From positions 26,993 through 90,992 of the forward strand of contig NZ_JACJSV010000008.1 of assembly GCF_014698335.1 (NCBI RefSeq): a stretch of DNA of 64,000 nt. Reading direction: 5' to 3'. The first letter of the stretch is position 1. The number at the start of each line of letters is the position of its first letter. The notes beneath the pieces were generated by a model. That model did not search any database, had not been told where the DNA came from, and saw only the letters and a program-made list of their open reading frames with translations. The stretch is from Microcystis viridis FACHB-1342 (GTDB taxonomy: Bacteria > Cyanobacteriota > Cyanobacteriia > Cyanobacteriales > Microcystaceae). Shown piece by piece: positions 17,645-26,866 of the stretch. Both the position numbers and the translations under genes were made by a program.

Positions 17645-19253
17645 TGCTGTGATTGCCATCCCGGAGAGCCTTGTAGTGAGGAGACATAATTTCGATACCG
17701 ACTTCGTTACATTTATCCTGAATATTTTGGTGTAATTCAGAATAAATATACACCATTTTGTTAGGATGATCGGTGTAGGCATTTAGCTGATAGCTGACAT
17801 AAAAATCATCGAGACTGGTTTGCAAGACAAAAGGAGCAGGTTCTGAGACAATAAATTGGGTGGCTAAGGCTGCTTCTTTCAGGGTTGCGTGAACCTTACG
17901 CCAAGGTAAATCATAACCGAGAGTGACTGTGGTTTGCAAAATTAAAGGCTGTTTGAATTCCCTTTGAGAGACACTAAAGTTAATCACATTAGTGTTTAAC
18001 AGCGATGAATTAGGAATCGTGATAATTCTATTAGCTGGTGTGCGAATACGGGTGACTAATAATCCTTTTTCAATCACATCTCCAATAACATCACCAATAG
18101 AAATTTTATCTCCTAGTTGAAAAGAGCGGGTATAGATGAGGATAATTCCCCCCACCACGTTAGCAATAGCAGAGGTGGAACCCAAGGAAAATAGTACCCC
18201 TAAAAATACCGACACCCCCTGAAAAGCAGGAGAATTAAATCCAGGTAGATAGGGAAAAGCGATGACTATAGCTAAGGCAATTATCAGCAGTGACAGTAAA
18301 TTATAGGTTGGTTTTGCCCAATCGGGATAGAAACCATTAATTACTAAATTTTCTCTTTCCAATCCAGTGAAAAATGGTTTAATTGCTCTCAACAGATAGT
18401 GAGTTATAAAAATAATTAGCAGTATGATAAAAATACTGGGTAAATATTTTGCTATCTCTTGGGAAACAACTTCTAAAGCACTAAAAAAGTATTGCAGAAA
18501 ACCATCACCAAATTTTCTAGTCCAGGGAAAAAGACGAAGGACAAAAGTTAAATAAAAATAGAGAATAGTTAAAATAATTAGAGTGCGGATAAATTGCAAA
18601 ACTCTTAGGGAAAAAATTCCTATTGTCTGGGAACTAATAATCTCAAAATTTTGGAATACGACCCCAGGAACTAGGGAGGTGATTAACCTCTGAATCTGGG
18701 GAAAAACCCGCGAAGATATAAAAATTATTACCCAGAAAATTAAGACCGTGGCCAAGGTAGCACTTACCGTCAAAACTGCATCTTTTAAGAGGTTATCCGG
18801 TTGACGTTCTTGACGATAACGGACAATGGCCGCTTTAATCTTTGCTAAAGCTCGTTCGGCTAATACTTCTTGACTGACCGCCTGTAATTTGGCATCTTTA
18901 GAAGTAATAGTAGCAATAACCGTATCTCCCAAAATAATCGAAGGGTTTTTGTCTTCAGGATCAATTTTTATAGTTAAATCTTCAGGAGAAAGAGCATCGT
19001 CATCGGCAATTTTTTCAATTCTGTCTGTAATCGATTTCGCTCTTTCTTGCGCTGAAAAAGAACCTATTCCCTGCCGAATCGTAAAAAGTTCTTGATTATC
19101 AAGCATGACGGGAAAAACTTCTCCCAAAGTTTCCAGGGGTGTTTCCTGTCCCTGTTTAGCAGGATTATTCTGGGCTGCTATCATGAAGATAGGGGATAAA
19201 GTCAGTAACAAAACTAAACAAAACAGTCCTAGGTAACGCCAGATTTTTTTCAT
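17571..19253 (-). CDS. Mechanosensitive ion channel family protein (MscS)
   Basis: 560 residues. A signal peptide (residues 1-28, CLVLLLTLSPIFMIAAQ) is followed by a periplasmic region, about four to five transmembrane helices (170-360) and the MscS core: a Gly/Ala-rich pore helix (SAIANVVGGIILIYTRSF), the beta domain (GDKISIGDVIGDV) and the IPNSSLLNTNVINFS segment. MscS channels open under membrane tension and release solutes on hypo-osmotic shock. It lies 3 bp downstream of the saccharopine dehydrogenase-like gene on the same strand, so the two are probably co-transcribed. Confidence 0.92.
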   Translation of the reverse strand: MKKIWRYLGLFCLVLLLTLSPIFMIAAQNNPAKQGQETPLETLGEVFPVMLDNQELFTIRQGIGSFSAQERAKSITDRIEKIADDDALSPEDLTIKIDPEDKNPSIILGDTVIATITSKDAKLQAVSQEVLAERALAKIKAAIVRYRQERQPDNLLKDAVLTVSATLATVLIFWVIIFISSRVFPQIQRLITSLVPGVVFQNFEIISSQTIGIFSLRVLQFIRTLIILTILYFYLTFVLRLFPWTRKFGDGFLQYFFSALEVVSQEIAKYLPSIFIILLIIFITHYLLRAIKPFFTGLERENLVINGFYPDWAKPTYNLLSLLIIALAIVIAFPYLPGFNSPAFQGVSVFLGVLFSLGSTSAIANVVGGIILIYTRSFQLGDKISIGDVIGDVIEKGLLVTRIRTPANRIITIPNSSLLNTNVINFSVSQREFKQPLILQTTVTLGYDLPWRKVHATLKEAALATQFIVSEPAPFVLQTSLDDFYVSYQLNAYTDHPNKMVYIYSELHQNIQDKCNEVGIEIMSPHYKALRDGNHSTIPENYLPEDYQSPAFGIQSNPQK

Positions 19254-19256
19254 CTT

Positions 19257-20354
19257 CTAAGCCACAATTGTACAGGAGCGATCGAGTTTAATACCTCTTT
19301 TTTTCATCGTAGCATGGAATAGTTCTGTGGATAACACCTGTTCCACGGGATAAATCCCAGCTTTTTGGAGTTTTGCCGCTAAGATTAATTCTGCCACGCT
19401 GCCAGTTCCCCAACCCGCTGCTTGAGCAGTATTCTCGTGAACCATAGTTGCTTGATAAACTGCTTTTTGCTGCCCTTGCCATCCGACGACTTTTGCCAAC
19501 ATTGCCACCCCAATTCCCGAAAATTTATCGGTTACTTCTGTCATGCGATAACTAACTTGGGAAAAAAACTCAATTCCCCGATAACTTTCTACCCAAGCAT
19601 CGGGAAAAATATGGGCAGTAATCCAAGTTAAATGATTATAAAAATCGGGAATAGAACCAAATTTTGTGATCACATTTTGCACTGGAAAAGATTCGGCAAA
19701 AGTATAGGTTTCTGGCATATCAAACCAATAAACACCAGTTTTACCCAAAGGAGCGGGAAAGTCAATTACTTCCCTGGCAGTATAGGGTTTAATCTCTTGC
19801 CATTTTCCCTCAATCCAAGCTAAAAAAGGCTTTTTTAAACCGAGAAAAGTTGTCCGCATCACAGTTAATCCCGCACCTCCTGAACCGGCTACGGCATAAT
19901 TTAAACGGATCGTTTCTACCCTATCTAAGTGTTCCACTCCCTCCCGCACTATACTATTAGAAATACCAGGAAAAATTCCCGTATTAACCACGGCAGTTAT
20001 TCCCGCTTTTATCGCTAATTCTCGATAGGGAATTAACTTTTGATAAAAAGAACGATGATCACTAACATCAATATAATTGACTTTTTCTTCGATGCAAATT
20101 TTTACTACCCTGCCATCGCGATAATGAAAGGGACCGGCACAATGAATAACTAAATCACTCTTTTTAATTGCCTGTCTAAGCTTGTCTATTTCTTCTAAAT
20201 CCAAAGCCAAAAACTGCATTCTTGGCAGTAATTTAATCGCTTTTTCCTTGCGTCCTGTGATAATAACTTTAGCTGAAGTATGATTAATAATATCTAGGGC
20301 GACACTTTGACCAATGCGACCGGTGCCACCTAAAATTAAAACAGTTTTTTCCAT
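19257..20354 (-). CDS. Saccharopine dehydrogenase-like NAD(P)-binding oxidoreductase
   Basis: 365 residues. A Rossmann dinucleotide motif sits at the extreme N-terminus (VLILGGTGRIGQSVA), followed by VIITGRKEKA and DLVIHCAGPFHYRDG, typical of the saccharopine dehydrogenase NADP-binding domain family. The ATG at 20354 is chosen over a TTG four codons upstream. True saccharopine dehydrogenase activity is not implied: related proteins act in varied reductions. Putative operon with the MscS gene (3-bp gap). No membrane segments or signal peptide stand out. Confidence 0.85.
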   Translation of the reverse strand: MEKTVLILGGTGRIGQSVALDIINHTSAKVIITGRKEKAIKLLPRMQFLALDLEEIDKLRQAIKKSDLVIHCAGPFHYRDGRVVKICIEEKVNYIDVSDHRSFYQKLIPYRELAIKAGITAVVNTGIFPGISNSIVREGVEHLDRVETIRLNYAVAGSGGAGLTVMRTTFLGLKKPFLAWIEGKWQEIKPYTAREVIDFPAPLGKTGVYWFDMPETYTFAESFPVQNVITKFGSIPDFYNHLTWITAHIFPDAWVESYRGIEFFSQVSYRMTEVTDKFSGIGVAMLAKVVGWQGQQKAVYQATMVHENTAQAAGWGTGSVAELILAAKLQKAGIYPVEQVLSTELFHATMKKRGIKLDRSCTIVA

Positions 20355-20446
20355 GGCAACTATCAATAATATTTGTTGCCCTAGTATAGCATCCTCTTGG
20401 CAATTTTGCCTATTTTACAAGATGAAAATTTTAGAATAATCCCAAC

Positions 20447-21895
20447 TTATTTAATGCGTCCGAGGGGCAAGAAAATAGTTAAAATCTCACCTTCTTCGGG
20501 TTTTTCACGCACAATCAATTTACCTCCCAAAGCTTGAAAAAGGTTTTTAGTCACCTTCATATTCAGACTTAAACTACCGGTTTCTGGTTGAAACATTAGG
20601 ACTTTTCCCAAAGCTTTGAGGGTAAGATTAGGTGATTTTATTTGAGTTTGAAACTGCATTTTTAATTGATTTCCTGCCGTTGATATATGTACTTGCAACA
20701 GTCCACCACTAGCCATACTGCGAGTACATTTTTCCACGACTCCATTTAACATTTGATCCAATAAATTCGGGTCGCTAATTACCGAAGGCAATTTTTTCGG
20801 TACATTAACTTCTAAATTGACATTGCGCCGTTTAGCCTGTTTTTGCCACCGAGGAATACTATCTTGAAAGACTTTTTCTAGAGCAATTGGAATTAATTGA
20901 ATTGGTTTATCTCCCAGAGGATTAATACCCAATTCTGCGGCTCGGAAAATTAATTCCATGCGCTGAATTTGTTCACTACATTCTAAATCGATTGTTTCTA
21001 AATATTTTTCTACATCTTCCGTTACTTTGGCCCGTTTTAACAATAATCTGGTAATGGTGCGAATGGTGGTTAAAGGAGTGCGAATTTCGTGGGTTAAAGC
21101 TCGCAATAATTCCAAATCACAACCCGATTCTAAATTAGAATTATCTTCCTTTGGCGGAGTGATTTCGGCATTGATAGGCGATTTCGTTTTTTTCAGGTCT
21201 AAATTAGGCTGGTTGGGTAAATTTTGCAGTAATTGGCGACTAAATTGGCTAACTAGACGATAATCCGGCGAGGGACTGCCATTAGCCTCGATAATTGCCT
21301 CTAAAGTCTCGATTTGCGGATAACGCAGATTAACTAATCGTTGCCGCAACTGCTGCCAAGCTTGCTGAGTGAGGACGGGATCAAAGGAAAATTGAAAAGA
21401 GGACAAACCCCACTGATCCTCGCCTAAAACCAGCAAAAGAGCGAAACTTTCGCTAAAAACCAGACAAAATCTTTCATTAGCAATCGGATCCGTTGGCAAG
21501 AGAGGCAATTCATGAATCTCTGTCGGGGAAATATCGGCGGCGGATTTTTCCTGAGAAGGCAATTGCAAACCCAGCCATTGTAAATGTTTTAAAGCTTTAA
21601 CGGTAAAAACACCGAATTTAAAACCCGTTAAAGCCTTGCTTTCTCTGACTAAAGCCGTCGGACCGGAGAGAATTAAACCCCGACTGGCGGCATTATTTGG
21701 GTTTTGTAATAAGATATTTTCTAAAGATGCGATCGCTGCGAACCATTCACTTTCCGCTTTCAGTTGCGAGCGCTTGAGCCATTCCGATAAATTAGGATAA
21801 AAAGCATTGGGGGTGAAAGTTTCCCGGTCCTGATGGTCAGTCGGCGGGAAAATATCGCTTAATTTCGGTAAAGACCCCTTTAACATCGTCTTCAT
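20447..21895 (-). CDS. Sensor histidine kinase with degenerate ATPase domain
   Basis: 482 residues from ATG 21895 (a GTG codon lies one position upstream). Residues 1-235 form a non-membrane N-terminal region of unknown type. The H-box LTHEIRTPLTTIRTITRLL, near residue 270, is a canonical HisKA phosphorylation site. The HATPase_c domain is recognisable but degenerate: the N-box position reads LNGVVEKC, without the usual Asn pair, and no DxGxG G1 box is present, whereas a G2-like stretch (ETGSLSLNMKVTKNLFQALGG) and the C-terminal LTIFLPLG strand remain. No response regulator is adjacent. It may be a weak kinase or phosphotransfer partner. Confidence 0.85.
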   Translation of the reverse strand: MKTMLKGSLPKLSDIFPPTDHQDRETFTPNAFYPNLSEWLKRSQLKAESEWFAAIASLENILLQNPNNAASRGLILSGPTALVRESKALTGFKFGVFTVKALKHLQWLGLQLPSQEKSAADISPTEIHELPLLPTDPIANERFCLVFSESFALLLVLGEDQWGLSSFQFSFDPVLTQQAWQQLRQRLVNLRYPQIETLEAIIEANGSPSPDYRLVSQFSRQLLQNLPNQPNLDLKKTKSPINAEITPPKEDNSNLESGCDLELLRALTHEIRTPLTTIRTITRLLLKRAKVTEDVEKYLETIDLECSEQIQRMELIFRAAELGINPLGDKPIQLIPIALEKVFQDSIPRWQKQAKRRNVNLEVNVPKKLPSVISDPNLLDQMLNGVVEKCTRSMASGGLLQVHISTAGNQLKMQFQTQIKSPNLTLKALGKVLMFQPETGSLSLNMKVTKNLFQALGGKLIVREKPEEGEILTIFLPLGRIK

Positions 21896-22720
21896 CACTG
21901 ACTAGATACAAATTCCTTACCTAGAATATTACCCCCGTTAATGCCCATCCCATAACGGTAAAACCGAACTCTATTGGCAGTGATATCCGCGTTTTGATAA
22001 CAGTTATCTTAATGGTGAGGTACAAAGTTTTGCTTTTGGGGAGTCGGTCGTCGATAGCAAATTAGGTGGCTCTTCTGGTTTCTGTGTGGAAACGAGGTCT
22101 ATACTGATAGTCTCTTCGACAAAATAGTCCTAAAAGTGTTACCCGATAAGTATTTCACGATTCCATAAGCAAAAATTATCACACAAAGTCGAGAAGAGCC
22201 ATTAGGTTACACTTCGTCTTGATCGGAAAGGCTGTCAATCGGCTTAATGATTTGTAATATAGGTTAGTCCAGTTGATTACCTATGCCAGTTGTGGGTTTA
22301 GTAGCTCAATTCAACCTCGATAAGTCTAATATTTAACTACACCTCCCGACTTATGTGTTTTTTTGTTACATTTAAGTATTTTTTTTGTTTATCTATGGTT
22401 ATCATAGAGCGAGTTAAATTGTTCCCAAATGATTTCCCTAACTAACCGATCTTTGCTCCCAAACCCTTTGTCCTTGACATTACGTCAATAGGAGGAACCA
22501 TCGGCTCTTGGTTTGCCTGTTTAAGTGTTGCTTTCAAGCTAGGTAAACAGTTGAGTAGTGGTAACTTTCGAGCAATAGTTGGGGTCGGTTATTGACTATA
22601 TTTTGCCGTGAGCAAATTCTGAGAATTAATCAGAACTAAGTGCGCTTGTCTGTCTTCCGAACCCGTCGATGCTGCGGATTTGAGGTTCATTTATCCTTTG
22701 TCTGAGAGAGAGTAAAAAAT
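21896..22720. repeat. 825-bp intergenic region with a nested repeat
   Basis: This is the largest gene-free stretch of the window. It holds a copy of the dispersed element (22000-22067 plus 22208-22235) that is split by a miniature element (22068-22200). From about 22240 to 22700 I see no gene, RNA or strong hairpin; the promoter of the following island probably lies there. Confidence 0.7.
22068..22200. mobile_element. 133-bp miniature inverted-repeat element with 7-bp target duplication
   Basis: The ends are GGCTCTTCT and AGAAGAGCC (9 bp perfect; 17 of 21 positions match when extended). The flanks are direct repeats of ATTAGGT (22061-22067 and 22201-22207). An uninterrupted copy of the host repeat at 34138-34214 has ATTAGGT only once, which shows the insertion directly. 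The GGCTCTTC end resembles the termini of the ISL3 family. There is no coding capacity. Confidence 0.85.
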
Positions 22721-24067
22721 ATGCTGCACATTCATATTCTTCAGGATACGTTTTTCAAGTCTTCCACAGCTTTTTCTGAAACCCTCAATAGTGGGCAAAA
22801 ATCCTTAATCAAAGCGGGAACTAAACTGCCAATTAAATCTTATTTTCGCCAAAATAATCATTATTCTGTCAAGTTAGCCGCAGAACAAGGTTCAGTGGGG
22901 AAAGCGGGATTTTTCTTTGATGATCATGTACAAGTAGAAGAAATACGGGGCGTTTGGCTCACCAATGTTGACAGTGATATTCTCAAGTCTAAAGATAACC
23001 TAAAAGCTGGGTTGGAAAAACTTAAAAATTTAGGATTTAATACTCTTTATCTAGTAGTTTGGAACAAAGGCTATGTGTTTTTTCAATCACAAATTGCTGA
23101 TAATGTTTTCACTGCCGATAAGGAAAAACTCAAAAAAGTCAACCTTGAAAAAGAGTTAGTCGGTAGAGATCTACTAGCAGAAATCATTGAGATTAATCAG
23201 ACAGAAAAGTATAACTTTCGGATTATTGCTTGGTTTGAATATGGTTTAATGGTTCCCCCAGCTGCTCCCTTAGTTGCCCAAAAACCAGATTGGTTTATGC
23301 TTACTCATCAACAGAAAAATACCGTTGATGGTGATGGAAATTGCCGCTTAAATCCCGCTCATCCTGAAGTTAAAGATTTTTGGGTTAGTCTTATTCGTGA
23401 AGTAGTTAAAAACTATGAAATTGATGGTATTCAATTAGATGATCACTTCGCTATTCATCACGCAAAATTCTTGCCTAATGGTACTAAAAATTTTGATTTT
23501 AGCATGGGGTTTGAATCCTTTACTATCAAACTTTTTCAAAAGGAAACTGGTTCAGTTAGTCCCTTAAGCAATCCCCAATTAGCGAAATTTAAAGATTGGC
23601 GTAAGGAGAAGTTAACTCAATTAGTGCGATTGATTTTTAAAACCATTAAAGCGGAAAAAGACGATTGTATTCTCTCCATTTCTCCCAATCCTTTAGGATT
23701 TTCTGTTGATCATGCTTTAGCTGATTGGGAAGCATGGGAAAAGGAAGGATTAATTGAAGAACTGGCATTGCAAACTTATCGTGGAGATGTCCAGAGTTTT
23801 GAGAGAGAAATCGATAAATCAGAGGTAAAAGCAGCGCGGGAACATATTCCCACCGTCATCGGTATTCTCACAGGTTTAAAACCCAGTGATAGACGAGTAA
23901 ATTTCCAATTAATTCAAGCACAAACTCAGGAGACTCGTGAGCGAGATTTTGCTGGTTTTGCCTATTTTTTCTATAGCAGTTTATTAGACCATATTCCCAC
24001 CACAGAAACCGTGGCTGACAGGGAGAAGAAATTGGCTCAAATTCTTGCTACCGATCAATTTGTTTAA
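22721..24067 (+). CDS. GHL10-type glycoside hydrolase-like protein
   Basis: 448 residues. About the first 70 look like a small SH3-like module (ILQDTFFKSST, then IKSYFRQNNHYSVKL). From residue 75 a glycosyl-hydrolase-like 10 domain follows: EEIRGVWLTNVDSD, KLKNLGFNTLYLVVWNKGY, IIAWFEYGLM, then DGIQLDDHF with acidic residues suited to catalysis, and ILSISPNPLGF. Family members are believed to cleave peptidoglycan or other surface glycans; some act on stem-stripped peptidoglycan. No signal peptide is visible. It opens a run of plus-strand genes with wall-related domains. GAGAGAG lies just upstream of the ATG. Confidence 0.87.
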   Translation: MLHIHILQDTFFKSSTAFSETLNSGQKSLIKAGTKLPIKSYFRQNNHYSVKLAAEQGSVGKAGFFFDDHVQVEEIRGVWLTNVDSDILKSKDNLKAGLEKLKNLGFNTLYLVVWNKGYVFFQSQIADNVFTADKEKLKKVNLEKELVGRDLLAEIIEINQTEKYNFRIIAWFEYGLMVPPAAPLVAQKPDWFMLTHQQKNTVDGDGNCRLNPAHPEVKDFWVSLIREVVKNYEIDGIQLDDHFAIHHAKFLPNGTKNFDFSMGFESFTIKLFQKETGSVSPLSNPQLAKFKDWRKEKLTQLVRLIFKTIKAEKDDCILSISPNPLGFSVDHALADWEAWEKEGLIEELALQTYRGDVQSFEREIDKSEVKAAREHIPTVIGILTGLKPSDRRVNFQLIQAQTQETRERDFAGFAYFFYSSLLDHIPTTETVADREKKLAQILATDQFV

Positions 24068-24112
24068 TTTATTCTTTGAGATTCAAAATTATCCATAAAA
24101 GGAGCTAAATTC

Positions 24113-24724
24113 ATGACTCAATCTTCTCTTTCCTTGCATAGCATGGCTATAAAAACTGAAAAATTTTTGCTAAATAATCCCTTCTGGTTTTTGCTATTTC
24201 TAGTCGGATTGGTGGCTTTTCTACTGCTTGCTAATATTGCCATTTTTCCCTCATTAACTCTGAGAGGAGATATCGCCCTAGATAAGATTTTCATTGGCAC
24301 AATTGCTATTGTTGCGGTGGTGGAACGTAGCGTAGAATTATTTATTGCTGCTTGGCGTAATCCTCAGAAAGAGGTTTTAGAACAAGAGATTAGTCTTTTG
24401 AAAAATATTGCCCATCGAACGGAGGAACAAGAAGCACAATTAATCTCAAAACAAAAAGAGTTACTCCAGTACATAACTCTAACCAAAAAATATGCTCTCC
24501 TCTTAAGTCTTGTCTTTGGTTTTATGGCAAGTTTTACAGGGATTCGTATTTTAGAACCTTTGGTAAATATGACGACAACCAAACCTGATCAAATCGCTAC
24601 ATTCTACAAATTAGATTTAGTTTTGTCAGCCTTAGGTATTGCCACAGGAACTAAGCTATTTCATGGTTTGCCCGCTTTAGTCTCTGATACCATTACTGCC
24701 ACCAGAGGGCAAGTTAATAAATAG
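24113..24724 (+). CDS. Membrane protein of unknown function
   Basis: 203 residues; I do not recognise a family. About four transmembrane helices are visible: residues 19-45 (FWFLLFLVGLVAFLLLANIA), 57-80 (IFIGTIAIVAVVERSVELFI), 125-148 (YALLLSLVFGFMASFTGI) and a weaker one at 160-190 (LDLVLSALGIATGTKLFHGL). A charged coiled-coil-like stretch (about 84-122, KEVLEQEISLLKNIAHRTEE) lies between helices 2 and 3. Start ATG 24113 follows a good AAAGGAG sequence. It is 45 bp downstream of the GHL10 gene and probably in the same transcript, which suggests an envelope role. Confidence 0.75.
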   Translation: MTQSSLSLHSMAIKTEKFLLNNPFWFLLFLVGLVAFLLLANIAIFPSLTLRGDIALDKIFIGTIAIVAVVERSVELFIAAWRNPQKEVLEQEISLLKNIAHRTEEQEAQLISKQKELLQYITLTKKYALLLSLVFGFMASFTGIRILEPLVNMTTTKPDQIATFYKLDLVLSALGIATGTKLFHGLPALVSDTITATRGQVNK

Positions 24725-24927
24725 TTAACTGTTATCATTAAGTCACGAAACATCAATAAATTCTAGATTTCCTGGTTATAAAAACTGGGAAGATTTCTGT
24801 TGAATTAATTTCAAAAATACTTAATAAGAAATATTAAATATTTGCCAATTATGTCGAGGTTTATGAGAGTATAATAGCTGTACGAAAAATAGTCAAAATT
24901 TGACTATCCTCAAGAGGAAAATTAAAT

Positions 24928-26478
24928 ATGGAAATTTCGCAAATCTGTCTTGACTTAATTAAAAAATGGGAAGGATTTCGTGCCAATGCTTACTTAGATC
25001 CAGTGGGAATACCTACTATTGGTTATGGAACGATTCGTTATCCCAATGGGCAACCTGTGGAGTTAGGAGATATTGTCACCGAAGCAGAAGCGGAGGACTT
25101 ATTAAAATTAGAGGCTGACGATTTTGCTGAGTTAGTTACCAAAAAAGTAACAGTAGGACTCAATCAGAATCAATTCGATGCTCTAGTTTCTTTTTGCTAC
25201 AACGTGGGTGGTGGGGCGTTTCAAGGAAGTACCCTACTGAAAAAACTTAATAGTGGTGATTTTACTGGAGCGGCAGAACAATTTTTAGTTTGGAATAAAG
25301 CAACAAAAAACGGAGTGAAAATTGTTTTAGAAGGTTTAACTAATCGTCGCCGTGAGGAAAAGGCTTTATTTGAAAAATCTGGAAGTGAAGGAAAACCTTT
25401 AGACAAGCCTGAACCCTCCTTACAAGCTCAAGTTGATTGGTTAGAGGGCTATCGAGACAGAAATAATGATGATACGATTATTGTGGCTCGAAAAGGCTCT
25501 GATGTTATAGAAATTTTGACTGTAGAAAGCCCGGATAAAGAGGACTTAATTACCGTCATACGTCAATATCCTAATGCTAAAAATTTCCTCATTGCCCCCC
25601 AGGAAAAACAAGTACCTGCGGGGGAAAGAATCTTAATTCAAAAAAGGGAATTTGCGACAATCACAAAAGTTGCTGCTCCTCCCTCATTGGATAATCAACT
25701 TTTAATAATTGGAATGGGAGCAGACGAAGATACTCCCGCCAGTTTAAAGCAAGATATTGAGGAATTGCAGGTACGTTTGCGAGATTTGGGCTACTATCAA
25801 GGGGAAATTGACGGCAACTTTGGTTCAGGAACGGATCAAGCTGTTAAAGCTTTCCAAGCCAAATTTTTTGGAGCTAATGAAGCAGATGGCAAAGTCGGCC
25901 CCCTGACTTGGAAAAAACTGTGGGAAGGAAATCCAGTTCCTGTAACTCCTCCTGTCGGCGTATCCAGTCCGGGTAAAAATTATCTTAAATTAACCAAAAT
26001 CAACAAAAAAGATGAATTTGGTTGTTTCGTTTTAAAAATGGAATACTTTAAAGATGGACAACTGAAAGACAGTCTTAATGTGTGTTCTGGTACGCCATCG
26101 AGACAGATTTTTAAGACGGCTACCGCTAGTGTACCTAAATCATTTGAGCCGCTACCAGAAGGGTTATGGCGAATTGAGAATATTAAATGGGCAGGGGGTC
26201 CTGCACACAAAGATGATTACTCTGGAAAATTTGTATTTCCTGATCCTGGAGTTGGTCCAGTGTCAACGCCTTTAACTTATCAAAAGCCCAATTCAACCCG
26301 TAGAAGTGCTATTGAAATTCACATCGACTGGAATCGCCGCAAGAAGTCTCCTGGTACCGCAGGATGTGTGGGAATTTATACGATTGGCGATTATCAACGT
26401 TTTGTTCGTTGGCTTCGGGAAACTGACCCACGAGACTTTTTTGTGGATTGGGGTTTAGGAACTTGTCCCAAACCCTAG
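24928..26478 (+). CDS. GH24 lysozyme, peptidoglycan-binding and L,D-transpeptidase-like fusion
   Basis: 516 residues, three recognisable parts. Residues 1-155 are a phage-type GH24 lysozyme with catalytic Glu15, Asp24 and Thr30 at T4-lysozyme spacing (WEGFRANAYLDPVGIPTIG). Residues about 165-270 are an unassigned spacer. Residues 276-332 are a peptidoglycan-binding type 1 module (LQVRLRDLGYYQGEIDGNFG). Residues about 350-512 resemble an L,D-transpeptidase or YkuD-like catalytic domain, with His465 and Cys480 in a GTAGCVGI motif. No signal peptide is seen, as in endolysins. Cutting and remodelling peptidoglycan is a strong inference; whether it acts on self or foreign cells is open. Confidence 0.88.
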   Translation: MEISQICLDLIKKWEGFRANAYLDPVGIPTIGYGTIRYPNGQPVELGDIVTEAEAEDLLKLEADDFAELVTKKVTVGLNQNQFDALVSFCYNVGGGAFQGSTLLKKLNSGDFTGAAEQFLVWNKATKNGVKIVLEGLTNRRREEKALFEKSGSEGKPLDKPEPSLQAQVDWLEGYRDRNNDDTIIVARKGSDVIEILTVESPDKEDLITVIRQYPNAKNFLIAPQEKQVPAGERILIQKREFATITKVAAPPSLDNQLLIIGMGADEDTPASLKQDIEELQVRLRDLGYYQGEIDGNFGSGTDQAVKAFQAKFFGANEADGKVGPLTWKKLWEGNPVPVTPPVGVSSPGKNYLKLTKINKKDEFGCFVLKMEYFKDGQLKDSLNVCSGTPSRQIFKTATASVPKSFEPLPEGLWRIENIKWAGGPAHKDDYSGKFVFPDPGVGPVSTPLTYQKPNSTRRSAIEIHIDWNRRKKSPGTAGCVGIYTIGDYQRFVRWLRETDPRDFFVDWGLGTCPKP

Positions 26479-26569
26479 CCTATCTTTAACAAGGGGCAAT
26501 TGAATTGTTTAATGATGGTTCAATTGTCTCTAGTAATTATTGGTATATTGAAAATTTTTCTAACCATAA

Positions 26570-26866
26570 ATGTTACGCAAAATCACCGTTTTTACCTTAT
26601 CTTTATTGCTAACAGGTAACTCAATTATTGGCACAGAATCTTGTCAAAAATTTTTTGTTACTGCCACCGATGGTTATGTGAATATCCGTTCCTATCCTCA
26701 AATACAAGGGAATAACGTTATTGCAACTTTACCTAGCGGCAGTTCTGTACAATTAAGTGAGGGTCATCAAAAATGGCTGAAAATTAAATTACCTCTTGCT
26801 GGTTGGTTAGCTGGTAGTCAAATTTCTCGAATTTCTTGTGATCAAGGTCGTGATTTACTTATATAA
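26570..26866 (+). CDS. SH3-domain secreted protein, N-terminal part (ends at in-frame TAA)
   Basis: 98 residues: a signal peptide (about 1-22, TVFTLSLLLTGNSIIGTES) followed by a bacterial SH3 domain (TDGYVNIRSYPQIQ, then GSSVQLSEGHQKWLKIK and AGWLAGSQI). Such domains bind wall components. The frame stops at TAA 26864-26866 and continues open with no frame change for another 112 codons, so this may be the first half of a single roughly 211-residue protein truncated by a nonsense mutation. It lies 91 bp after the lysozyme fusion. Confidence 0.75.
   Translation: MLRKITVFTLSLLLTGNSIIGTESCQKFFVTATDGYVNIRSYPQIQGNNVIATLPSGSSVQLSEGHQKWLKIKLPLAGWLAGSQISRISCDQGRDLLI

Noticed and set aside
22240..22720. 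Possible RNA gene or riboswitch ahead of the wall island
   Set aside because: No tRNA-like cloverleaf, known riboswitch core or terminator could be found by eye; only A+T-rich sequence with short hairpins.
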